Origin: Scolanthus callimorphus
Lineage: Eukaryota > Cnidaria > Anthozoa > Actiniaria > Edwardsiidae
NCBI GenBank assembly: GCA_033964015.1
Contig: CM066913.1
Span: 6,919,169 to 6,983,168, forward strand
DNA length: 64,000 bases
Reading direction: 5' to 3'
A model generated the notes under the pieces. That model worked only from the letters and a program-made list of their open reading frames with translations, did no database searches and was not told the origin of the DNA. The stretch's first letter is position 1, and each line of letters begins with the position of its first letter. A program made the translations under genes and the position numbers. This document shows positions 1 to 9,598 of this stretch, piece by piece.

Positions 1-1514
1 CTATCAAACCTTAACAGTGTCTTTCCAAGTCATCAGTTTCGTAGAGTTGAGTACAAGAATGGAATTCTCTTTCGTCTTTGCTGGTAGAATTCCACACTTA
101 AGGTCAACACAATCTCGGTGACACACTAATACAACTGAACCGCTAAAATGGGAACCCGATGAGATTCAGCGCCCGTCGCAGCAAGATCCTTTTATGACGT
201 CACAAAAATGAATTATTTTCGGCGCACTGCATGAGTTTCATTCACCCGTGTTTCCTTCCGACTTGTAAATAGAGGCAGTAGAATGGGTGGGTTTTACTAT
301 CATTATACAGCTACTTTAGTGTGTGTTTTGCCTTTTTTGTTATAGTTATGTGGTCAGATTGTATTGTTCTTATGTCAAATGCTCATGTTGCACGGCAAAT
401 GTTATTTTTGTTTTACATTTTTTTCGCGTGTTCGCGTGAGGTAACTATTAAAAGTGGCGTACAGAAAACTGTGATCGATGAGATTAATTTTCTATTTTCA
501 ACTCTTTTGATTATTTCTCCTTAGGTAAATCACGAAAACATTTGAACAATTTCGTTCAGTCTAGTTATTGAAGCAACCAGCCCATACTTCTGTAAAATCA
601 AAATACCAAATAAGTGTATTGTAATACTAATGGCAAATGAATAAAGCTTGTTGTTGTTGTCGTTGTCTTGAGAGAAGGCCAGACTCATGCCCAGTTGCCA
701 TGTTGTTTTCTTCGAGGCGGCGCGCGGTGCATCACGGTCAGAACGAACTCACCTTCCCATGATCCTTTGTGCGCCACTCAAGTAACGCAATATCGGTAAC
801 AGCCAGTAACGCAAAAGAAACACAATTAACGACTGGGTACGTGTCTGAGAGAAGGCGGCACAATCTTGGATTTCCTTCGCAGCACCTCGTTTTGGCTCAC
901 AAGTGCCAAAGGAATTAGGAACTGCTGCGCATCGAAGGATATATGAATATGGATGCATTCCAAACAAAGAGAATACTCATGGGAATGCCACGTGATCTGA
1001 AATGTGCAAAACATTACGCCCAAGCCGAGGAGGTCTATTGTTTCCATGAAATACCGGCGAATATTTTGGCGAGTTGTATACAAAATAATAATCAATTTCG
1101 AGTGAAATTTATTGAAATCCATTGAATAACCATATTATCTTATAAATAAACAAACACAAAAGTACGCTTGTAAGACTTGCAAGGAGATCCATTATAAATA
1201 CCGCGCTGTATTTCAAAGGAAATGCTTAGGTATCTCTGATTGGCCAGGGTATTTGAGCCAAAATCCTTAACGCAATCCTTAACGTGATATTAAATTTCCA
1301 TCGTATATTTTTCTCGTGATTTACATGTCCATACATTCTCTGTATTTTACCGTTAATTCTTCACATAAATCAGTAGCCTGGGGAGCCTATGGTTTCTCGC
1401 GCGTGAAGCGTGCGACTCCATCTGGCCACGAGGTTATGCTCGAGGAACCAGTCATTCCCTCGTGCTCTTGCTAATGGTCTCTTGGTAACTCAAAACTCTG
1501 TTTTGTTGTTACAG
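1..1514. other. Intron or intergenic DNA upstream of the terminal exon
   Basis: I see no convincing coding exon here. Short open frames at 321-524, 749-967 and 826-1122 show no recognisable protein. The stretch 930-1070 matches one arm of the foldback repeat at 42748-42940 in the BRG1-like gene, so frames over it on both strands come from a repeat. An AATAAA lies near 640 but no gene end can be tied to it. The 3' end (pyrimidine-rich, ending ACAG at 1511-1514) is a splice acceptor. Confidence 0.5.
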
Positions 1515-1654
1515 GTGTCCTGGAGGCTCTCCAAAAATATTCCAAGGACTTACCATCTGCGGAAGAGATAACCAAGGTATTGCATGAACTAGAGAACACT
1601 CATGCATCTGTACTACCGAACACAGAACCTCTCAAGGATTACGACACTCTTTAA
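1515..1654 (+). CDS. Terminal coding exon of an unidentified gene (partial)
   Basis: An acceptor ending ACAG at 1511-1514 is followed by an open frame (two bases complete a split codon) of 45 codons and TAA at 1652-1654. The peptide begins VLEALQKYSKDLPSAEEITK and ends EPLKDYDTL; it is charged and predicted helical. I do not recognise the family. Support for coding comes from the acceptor, the uninterrupted frame, and a second copy at 6031-6124 that keeps the frame and stop position. The rest of the gene would lie left of position 1 or in exons I cannot recognise. The 3' UTR after the stop is also partly duplicated near 6125-6180. Confidence 0.6.
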
Positions 1655-3045
1655 GTCTCGTCTTCATTTGATAATGTGGGAGAATGAAGCACGATGTCAA
1701 GCTAAAATTCTAGCTCTAAAGAAAATCTATCTATAAAAATGCCTTGAAGTTTACGTTTATTATAGTTAGAGCGGACTTCAGAAGAGTATTAGGAGTGGAA
1801 GCCAGTCAACAGCAGCATCGCCCAGACGTTATTTTTTTTATTTATTATTTTTTTTTTTTTTGCGGCACTTGCGGTGATTCTTCAAACGATTTATCTATGA
1901 ACGTACTAGACACGGCGCGCAATGAATTGTGGGGCATGCGCTAAAAATATATCACATATCCCATAAGTCTTCACTCTCTCTCTCCGCGCCCTGCGCACCC
2001 TAAATCAAAGGCACCGAGTGCCTCGGTGAAATCGTGGATACCAAGTTTTGGTCCTGTTCCCTTCTAGCATAGTTAGTAGAGGGGACTAGTTGTGTTGAAT
2101 ATTCGTTGTGTTGACGTCATCGATAACGTTATACCACATGGCTTTGGTGCTGGACCCCCATTGTCATGAAGATAATTTTGTCCAAGTTTGGTCACCTTGC
2201 GATGTTCCCTTCTCGAAATATAAACTTTCCTAGTTTTGATGACGTCATCGATGACGTAACGTCATGTGACTTTGGTGCTGGATTCCACTTGTCACGAAAA
2301 TAACTTTACCCAAGTTTGGTCACCTAGCGAATTGCGGTCTATTCGCCTACACGCCGGTTCGCCGACGCGCGCGTCGAGTCGGTTCGCTGACACATGGCTC
2401 AGTGCATACTTTCAAATGAGTAAGTGAGCGAGTGACATTTGGCCCACCACAATAACTCGTGTATACGTTACGCATATCCACGATTTAAAAAACCTGAAAG
2501 CGTCTGGGTGCGAGACTGATCGAAGAACAAACCACAGGAGGCGAAATAAGTCAGACTTGCGTTTGAGTCAGAACGGACGATTGTGCCGATTTATTGAGAT
2601 CTAGAAGCAAAGAATGGATAAGGCTACCTCTACATCAAAGAGATGTGTAGTGTTAGGGGTAGTGCTGTATCTCTAGAAAACAAAACACTTGAATTGTCAT
2701 TGACCGTTTTCACGATATTGTAAGAAAAATACCCTGGAGCCGTTCCGACTCGTTCTGGCGTAGACGGCTTTTGTTGTTTGTTCTTATCCATTTATGTTGT
2801 GTGCTGCGTGCGCAACACCATGACGCTACCAATTTATACCGTTTACAAAGTCATCGTGTTGTTTGTCGATCCGACGATTCTAAACGCAACCTCTCTCTAC
2901 AGAAATGACACTCGTCCAAAACTAAATAGCCCACAATGAACATCGATGACTAGATGCCGATTGGCTCAGTTCAGATTTAATATTCGAGTTTGATCGACTG
3001 GCCATGTCGGAATGTCTACAGTGTGGCTTCTCATGCATAACAATC
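1655..3045. other. Intergenic DNA with two degenerate CRE-repeat units
   Basis: No gene is seen. Positions about 2030-2340 hold two roughly 127-bp units, each with a GACGTCATCGAT core (about 2114 and 2241) followed by a GTGACTTTGGTGCTGG-like segment. Read on the minus strand they resemble the 128-bp array in the BRG1-like gene at 54073-54770. A T-rich tract lies at 1830-1862. The rest is unremarkable. Confidence 0.5.
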
Positions 3046-3217
3046 TTGTTAAATTTTAACACGAGCGCACTTCACTAAACTCCTATTACTTCTAGTCCTT
3101 CTTTAGTTATTAGTTTTCTTCTCGTCTTCTGTGCTTCTGGCTAAGTGTTTATGTGCCGGGTCGTACTCTGCGTACAGAGCACCATTGACAGTTTCACAAA
3201 TTACCAAAGACCGTATA
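3046..3217 (-). repeat. Partial third copy of the sulfotransferase 3' flank
   Basis: This stretch matches 3646-3805 and 7085-7240, the 3' flank and last codons of the two sulfotransferase-like copies, including the CACGAGCGCACTTCACTAAA block. It breaks off at 3217 where a TA-flanked insertion starts, and resumes for about 30 bp at 3610-3640. It is a truncated duplicate with no coding capacity. Confidence 0.8.
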
Positions 3218-3607
3218 GGTACCACCCCGGGGGGGGGGGGGGACTCTAAGTTAAATGCTAGGGGTGACCGTCGGGAAACTCGAATTTTGACCCTAAAAAA
3301 TACCTGGTCGGAAAAAATTTCCACCCTAAAAAATACCCCTCAGTCTGAAAATACCCTAAAAAATACCGACAATTTTGACAGATTAAATTTTATTCTGGCC
3401 GTTTATTTAATATACATCAAATGTATCCTCTCGACTTTCAAAAACGCTACCTTATTTGCGTGAGAACCCCCTAAAAAAATACCTATTTTTCTTACTATAC
3501 GTTTTTTATTTTCGAACCCCTAAAAAATACCAGATCGCCGATTTCAACCCCTAAAAAATACGACGGTCACCCCTAGCATTCGAATATAGGGAGTCCCCCC
3601 CCGGGGG
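3218..3607. mobile_element. MITE-like insertion with poly-G termini
   Basis: The insertion is bounded by TA (3216-3217 and 3608-3609). The uninterrupted paralogue near 7235-7250 reads straight across the site. The ends are roughly inverted: GGTACCACCCCGGGG... at the left and ...CCCCGGGGG at the right, with the sub-terminal pair TGCTAGGGGTGACCGTCG / CGACGGTCACCCCTAGCA. The interior has about six CCCTAAAAAATACC-like motifs in direct orientation. No transposase is encoded, so it is non-autonomous. Confidence 0.75.
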
Positions 3608-3788
3608 TACCACACAAGCTACAATACTCTGCTCTGTCAGATTTAAACACGAGCGCACTTCACTAAACTCCTATTACTTCTAGTCCCTCTATAGTTATTA
3701 GTTTTCTTCTCGTCTTCTGTGCTTCTGGCTAAGTGGTTCATGTGCCGGTCGTACCCTGCGTACAGAGCACCATTGCCAGTTTCACAAA

Positions 3789-4540
3789 TTACCAAAGACC
3801 GTATACCACACAAGCTACAATACAAACAACAATACTCAATATTATTAAAAGTCGGATCTTAATTTCTCTGAGCGCTTTCCTCTCTGCTGCGTATTTCCCT
3901 GTAAGGCGCGTTTCAGAGGAAGATCGAGTGAATGATGAGTTCTTATTTTCGTGAGGAAATGGGACTCCTTAAGGCTCTTCGGATCCGAGGAACTCGCATA
4001 ACGGTCCCCGCCCCTCGGTCACACTATATACCACAGTTGTTCCTTGGGAACTGTGCTTTTAACGCGATTGTTGTGCATGCGGAAACCATGGAGGTGAATT
4101 GTAGAGGATTCCGGCTCAGGGCTTCCAGTTATCGCACGCTGTGCACCAAAAACGGCTGTTACAGCCTTGTATAAAGTTGGGGATAAGAGAAGCGAAAACC
4201 CTCCCAAGCCGCCGAGTCGTTGTTTGTTCAACGTTAGTTGACCTTTAAGGCTTTTAAGCCAGTCATGTTCTTCCCGCGTTAGCAAAATAACTTTCGCCTC
4301 TGGGAAAACTGACAAGATCTCTTGAAAGAAATAACTTGCAGGGACATCTGTTACCGCGTCGATGCCTTCGAACATTGCTTTGAAGTCTGGGATTGTGCCT
4401 CGACAAACAAGATCGTACCACTGCTCGTAAAAATAATACATCTGCGGTATTGAGTCGCAATTTTTGTATCCAAGTATTTCCAAAGCCTTGGCCATTGATT
4501 TTGTTCCAGTTTTCGGAGCCCCAGCACAAATGACTTTCAT
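3789..4540 (-). pseudogene. Sulfotransferase-like gene, copy 1 (frameshifted)
   Basis: Sulfotransferases of this P-loop family move sulfate from PAPS to an acceptor. The start ATG is at 4540. The N-terminus has the PAPS-binding loop CAGAPKTGTKSMAKALEILG, then ...DFKAMFEGIDAVTDVPASYF, ...FPEAKVILLTREEHDWLKSL and ...HNNRVKSTVPKEQL, in the order typical of the Sulfotransfer_4-like family. The frame breaks near 4031, where one T is missing relative to copy 2, giving a 173-residue product that ends at 4019. In the other frame the C-terminal motif ..VYSVTEGRGPLCEFLG continues, then meets TAA at 3969-3971 where copy 2 has AAA. The full region (about 250 codons) would end with a hydrophobic helix at 3789-3850. 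A pseudogene is most likely; an assembly indel could explain the frameshift but not the nonsense codon. Confidence 0.8.
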
Positions 4541-4709
4541 CTTTATGGCCGTCAGTTTAGTGTACGATGTTATTCGGGATATTAGATCTTGATACTTCGA
4601 GGGTGTATTTTATGCCGTTTATAATATAGCTATACGTTTTAACGCGCGCTCTGATTGGTCCAAACCTATGCTCTATTATACACGATAAAGTAATGGTTCT
4701 CTCCCGATA

Positions 4710-5077
4710 CACTCTTTTTTTTTATAAGAACGTCTAATTTTCAGTTGAGGCTGGGCCGTTCTTATTTTTGGAGCAGTTTGAGGCTGGAAATGTTCTTACG
4801 GGTGTTCTTACATTTCAGTGACGTCGGAATCTGAAATATGATTGATCGTATAGTACTACATACCAATGAAGTATCTTAAAAGAGAGTTTATAAATTACAA
4901 TATTGAAGGTCGTTATTATTAACACATTTGATTCTGGATTTTAGAACTCATCACTGAAAATAAATCTCTTTTGCTCCTATCTGAGGCTCAGGCATGTTCT
5001 TAGCATGTTATTAAAATTTGGGAAAATTTCAGGCTGAACGTTCTTATAAAAAAGGTTCTTATAAAAAAAAAAGAGTG
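4710..5077. mobile_element. TA-flanked MITE upstream of sulfotransferase copy 1
   Basis: A 368-bp insertion with terminal inverted repeats CACTCTTTTTTTTTATAAGAAC (left) and its complement ending ...AAAGAGTG (right), flanked by TA (4708-4709 and 5078-5079). The paralogous site at about 8137-8143 is empty, which proves the insertion and its ends. TA target duplication fits the Tc1/mariner superfamily. No coding capacity. It lies about 170 bp upstream of the copy 1 start codon. Confidence 0.88.
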
Positions 5078-5089
5078 TATATCATAAAA

Positions 5090-5255
5090 GCATTAGAGCA
5101 CAACTTTCTATGACTTTATTGGCAAATAGAGCACTTGTGATGTTGGGAGAGACACTCGAAACGTTTTACAACGTTCTCGTGTCTCTCGCAACATCACGCA
5201 TGCTCTTTTGCGCCGATAAAGTCGTAGAAAGTTGTGTTCAATGCTTAAAATATTC
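5090..5255. repeat. Foldback (palindromic) repeat
   Basis: The two halves are inverted: GAGCACAACTTTCTATGAC... near 5096 against ...GTCGTAGAAAGTTGTG near 5222-5238, meeting at GAGAGACAC / GTGTCTCTC around a loop of about 23 nt. The copy at 8152-8314 belongs to the segmental duplication. Open frames on both strands here come from the palindrome. Confidence 0.8.
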
Positions 5256-5289
5256 CATGCACTGCTATAATTTACATGAAAGTTCACAA

Positions 5290-6030
5290 TGGTGTACGAA
5301 TGGCTAGAACTGCGGTGTATGATTGGGAAGTAAATTATCATCGCCGTTGTTATATGAAATTATTATTATATGGGGGAGATGGTGAAAACATGGGACGAAA
5401 ATTTTCAAATTTCCACCAGCAAATACAGTAAATGTATGGGAAAATCTCCGGCCGAGAAAGGGGGGAGATTTTCCCGCTCTCAACCGGGGCAGAGGATTTC
5501 GTTCTGTTCTGGTCGTGGTCGAAACTGATTGCGAGTTGTGAGTCCGCTGTGTTTCACATCCATGACCACAGGGTGCTTTTCTGAAGTAGGTGTATCTATT
5601 TCGACTTTTTACTCTCTCATTTTTTTTTCTTTTCTCTCATTTTGTTTTGCATGATCTGACTTTCGGAACTAAACGACACTCCTGTGGCCGATGCAGGGAT
5701 TTTTTTCAAATCTCCAACAGTACAAACACCGCAAGCGGCTAAGAAATTCCTTTCTGTTTCTCAGTGGCGGATGCAGAACCTTAAGAAGGGGGGAGGAAGG
5801 GGGGGGGGGGGGGGGGGGGGGGGGCTAGTACAAATGACATACTACAGAGTTAAGACCAAGGGGGTGACTAATCTTAAGGTTTTTATAAGAAACATGAGAT
5901 CAAGGGGGGCTAGCCACCCTAATCACCCCCTAGATCCACCCTCGGTTTCTATATATTTCAGCTTTAAGACGTACAGGTGCTGTTTACGCCCTTGGAACAG
6001 TAATCTCATAGGTCAATCAATCAGAAAACA
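5290..6030. other. Intergenic DNA with a poly-G foldback element
   Basis: No gene. Around 5763-5942 a GTGGCGGATGCAG-type end faces a CCCCCTAGATCCACC-type end, and the interior contains a run of about 25 G at 5798-5823. This is the form of a common GGATCC-ended MITE. The ATG frame starting at 5684 runs through this repeat into the duplicated exon and is not a gene. Confidence 0.5.
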
Positions 6031-6124
6031 TGAGATAACCAAGGTATTGCATGAACTAGAGAACACTCATGCATCTGTACTACCGAACACAGTAGAACCT
6101 CTCAAGGATTACGACACTCGTTAA
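6031..6124 (+). pseudogene. Truncated copy of the terminal exon at 1515-1654
   Basis: From GAGATAACCAAGG onward this repeats the end of the 1515-1654 exon, keeping its frame and stop. Differences are one extra codon (GTA) in the PNT[V]EP segment and CGT for CTT just before TAA. The first half of the exon and the splice acceptor are missing. Duplicated 3' UTR sequence follows at 6125-6270, with part of the original spacer deleted. It is a fragment left by segmental duplication. Confidence 0.75.
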
Positions 6125-6269
6125 GTCTCGTCTTCATTTGATAATGTGGGAGAATGAGGCAGGATGTCAAGCTAAAATTAATGACTACTAGACACGGCGC
6201 GCAATGAATTGTGGGGCATGCGCTCAAAATATAACGATCCCATAACGAAGTAACTCAGACTTGCGTTTA

Positions 6270-7084
6270 GTCATGGCGTGAACTTAGCCTCGATTTGATG
6301 CCCTGATCATTAGCATTTCTAGAATTCGCGGCAATGAAACATTCAACTTTAAGTTTAACCTGCATAATAGCTTTCAAAAACATTCAGTTTAATTCCGTGA
6401 TATCTCTTTGATACAAAACATCCAATTTTAAGGTTAAATTTACCATTTGCGGGATGCCATAAATTTCTGGTTTTACGCCCCAAAGAAACGGTGCTTCTAA
6501 AGTTAAGTTAAGTTAAGTTAAGTGGTTTGGATTAAAGCAATTACTCTTAACTTGTCCAAAAATTGATAGGTTGAAATGCTTTTATTAGCGCGCAGGAAAT
6601 TTTTACATTCATGCCTTAGTGAAAGGCTTAATTTGTGGTGCGTCTACGACATCGACCTCGCAAAAAAACGCAAAAGTAATAGCCCGATATGTGACACCTG
6701 ACAACTGACATGCGCTAAAGATTCACTGGCCTGTGAAATGAAGACAATTGAAAAAATCTACATTACAACAGCGAACGATAAATTTTGACTTTAAACCACA
6801 ATTTTCGCCTCGGGTGCAAGCCTCAAAGTGCGAGGTGCAAAAGTACGGAGAAAGATATGATAACATTCTAGCTTCTCTGCAATTTTTGACCTTAAGTTTA
6901 GTGTCAGGAGCTTAAGTTTTCCAAATTTTCAAGACAGCACGAGATATTTTTGTTATGTAGATTACTCCTTTTGTGTTCATTTCACAGGAAGTGATTTTTT
7001 AGCGCATGGCAAATACGTTTCGCCGCGGTGTCCCGATATGTATAACCTGGTAGTTCAGCTCTGGACACAGATGAGCGCACAAAC
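6270..7084. other. Intergenic DNA, no gene seen
   Basis: The only structure noticed is a short (AAGTT)n microsatellite at about 6499-6523. The sequence is A/T-rich with no long open frame and no clear inverted repeat. Confidence 0.5.
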
Positions 7085-7223
7085 CATTTCTAGCGAGCGC
7101 ACTTCACTAAACTCCTATTACTTCTAGTCCTTCTATAGTTATTAGTTTTCTTCTCGTCTTCTGTGCTTCTGGCTAAGTGGTTCATGTGCCGGGTCGCACT
7201 CTGCGTACTGAGCATCATTGAAA

Positions 7224-7972
7224 TTACCATAGACCGTATACCACACAAGCTACAATACAAACAACAATACTCAATATTATCAAAAGTCGGATCTTAATTT
7301 CTCTGATCGCTTTCCTCTCTGCTGCGTATTTTCCTGTAACGCGCGTTTCAGAGGAGGTACTAGTCAATGATGAGTTCTTATTTTCGTGAGGAAATAGGAC
7401 TCCTTTAGGCTCTTCGCAACCGAGGAACTCGCATAACGGTCCCCACCCTCGGTCACACTATATACCAACAGTTGTTCTTTGGGAACTGAGCTTTTGACGC
7501 GATTATTGTGCATGCGGAAACCATGGAGGTGAATTGTAGAGGATTCCGGCTCAGGGCTTCCAATTATCGCACGCTGTGCACCAAAAACGGCTGTTACAGC
7601 CTTGTATAAAGTTGGGGATAAGAGAAGCGAAACCCTCCCAAGCCGCTGAGTCGTTGCTTGTTCAACGTTAGTTGACCTTTAAGGCTTTTAAGCCAGTCAT
7701 GTTCTTCCCGCGTTAGCAAAATAACTTTCGCCTCTGGGAAAACTGACAAGATCTCTTGAAAGAAATAACTTGCAGGGACATCTGTTACCGCGTCGATGCC
7801 TTCGAACATTGCTTTGAAGTCTGGGATTGTGCCTCGACAAACAAGATCGTACCACTGCTCGTAAAAATAATACATCTGCGGTATGAGTCGCAATTTTGTA
7901 TCCAAGTATTTCCAAAGCCTTGGCCATTGATTTTGTTCCAGTTTTCGGAGCCCCAGCACAAATGACTTTCAT
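7224..7972 (-). pseudogene. Sulfotransferase-like gene, copy 2 (frameshifted)
   Basis: This is a close paralogue of copy 1. The start ATG is at 7972 and the PAPS loop GAPKTGTKSM is intact. Relative to copy 1 it lacks one T near 7893, one T near 7884 and one A near 7630. The first part therefore leaves frame after ..ILGYK, and the net loss of three bases returns it to frame before VPKEQLLVYSVTEG. Its 3' part is better kept than copy 1: ..PLCEFLGCEEPKGVLFPHEN.., then a basic linker and a C-terminal hydrophobic segment LLIILSIVVCIVACVVYGLW before TAA at 7224-7226. That suggests a single-pass, tail-anchored enzyme in the ancestor. All three lesions sit in short homopolymers, so read or assembly error is a real alternative to pseudogenisation. 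Confidence 0.78.
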
Positions 7973-8151
7973 CTTTATGGCCGTCAATTTAGTGTGCGAT
8001 GTTTTTCGGGATATTAGATCTTGATACTTCGAGGGTGTATTTTATGCTGTTTATAATATAGCTACGATCTAACGCGCGCTCTGATTGGTCCAAACCTATG
8101 CTCGATTATACACCGATAAAGTAATGGTTCTCTCCCGCTATATCATAAAAG

Positions 8152-8314
8152 CATTAGAGCACAACTTTCTATGACATTATTGGCAAATAGAGCACTTGTG
8201 ATGTTGGGAGAGACACTCGAAACGTTTTACAACGTTCTCGTGTCTCTCGCAACATCACGCATGCTCTATGCGCCGATAAAGTCGTAGAAAGTTGTGCTCA
8301 ATGCTTAAAATATT
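8152..8314. repeat. Foldback repeat, second copy
   Basis: Paralogue of 5090-5255 within the segmental duplication: inverted halves GAGCACAACTTTCTATGAC / GTCGTAGAAAGTTGTGCTC. Here it directly follows the sequence into which copy 1 received the 4710-5077 MITE. Confidence 0.8.
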
Positions 8315-8339
8315 CCATGCGCTGCTATAATTTACATTC

Positions 8340-9309
8340 CAACAAATGGCAATGCTACTTACCTGTTGTTATTATTGAGCGCTGACAATAAAACTTGGTC
8401 AAGCATGTTGATTACTGAATTTTAATATATTAAAATATATTAAGCGGTATAGAATTTTCGTGGCACAAAACGCGGCTAGATAGTAAATAATAATAATATC
8501 ACACTTTCGAAAATCTGCTACAAACTTGGTGGGTGTATGTTGCACTTTAAAACATCTCCATTCCTGCGTTTTGTGTTGCGTTCAGCTTATTGCTTTTGTT
8601 TCTGCTTGACAAAAATTTCAAACATTGGACCCAATCTCGTATCCAGAGCCCGTAATCTTTTGGCCTGCGGAAATACCACATTCTCGTACTCAAAAGCCCC
8701 ATGCATGGCTCGACGTGACCGTGACAACAGCCATTCTAGCTTCTGCTCGACATTTAACAATTAGTCGCCGAAGGCGACGAAAATATCGGCGAATAGTCGC
8801 CGAGACGAATTTAGCATAATATTTAAGATTTTCGACAAAAAATTCGCGTTTAGGGGTGTTTTTTTTAGTTTCTCATACTAAAGTACAAGCGCGATCCCAA
8901 TATGCTTTGAATATTATAAAATATGACAAACGTCTCGACCAATCATTGAAATCGCTTGAGTAATTACTAATTGGATATATTATCTGACAAAAATTTCAAA
9001 CAGTCAACCCAATCTCGTATCGAGAGCCCGTAATCTTCTGGCCCAGATCCAGGGGGGGGGGGGGGGACTCCACATAAAAATAGACGGGGGGACTCGTCCT
9101 AACCCTTAGGCCCGATAACTGATCCCTTATCCCTCAGCGATAACAGAATAATTTTTTTCCACTTGATGGTTATTTCCTAAGGCAAGCTCCTACTTAAGAC
9201 CATAATAAAATTAGGTAAAATTGAAACATAATATTTTTATTTACTAAAATAAATTTCCGACGAGCACCCACCTTCCACAATCCACAGTCTAAAAATAGAT
9301 TTTTCTTCT
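8340..9309. other. Intergenic DNA with dispersed-repeat fragments
   Basis: No gene. Two copies of a dispersed repeat, GACAAAAATTTCAAAC followed by CCAATCTCGTATC and GAGCCCGTAATCTT, lie at about 8608-8667 and 8984-9043. The same core recurs near 20355, 20760 and 24799. A run of about 14 G at 9051-9066 follows the second copy. Confidence 0.6.
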
Positions 9310-9598
9310 CCTGTACACATGGCTAGACATAATGATGTAGATGGACACTCCTATGTCTAGCACATGGCTAGACATAATGATGTAGATGGACACTCCTGTT
9401 GATGGGCTCCCTGTGCACATGGCTAGACATAATGATGTAGATGGACACTCCTGTACCTGTTGATGGGCTCCCTGTGCCAGGGCTAGATATAATGATGTAG
9501 ATGGACACTCTTGTTGATGGGCTCCCTGTGCACATGGCTAGACATAATGATGTAGATGGACACTCCTGTTGATGGGCTCCCTGTGCACATGGCTAGAC
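9310..9598. repeat. 55-bp minisatellite, left part
   Basis: About five copies of a 55-bp unit containing CATGGCTAGACATAATGATG, TAGATGGACACTCCTGTT and GATGGGCTCCCTGTGCA. The first units are irregular. The array stops at 9598 where the foldback element begins, and resumes in the same orientation at 14062. Confidence 0.95.

Noticed and set aside
5684..6124. 146-codon frame with a poly-Gly run
   Set aside because: It strings together a poly-G element and the duplicated exon fragment by chance.
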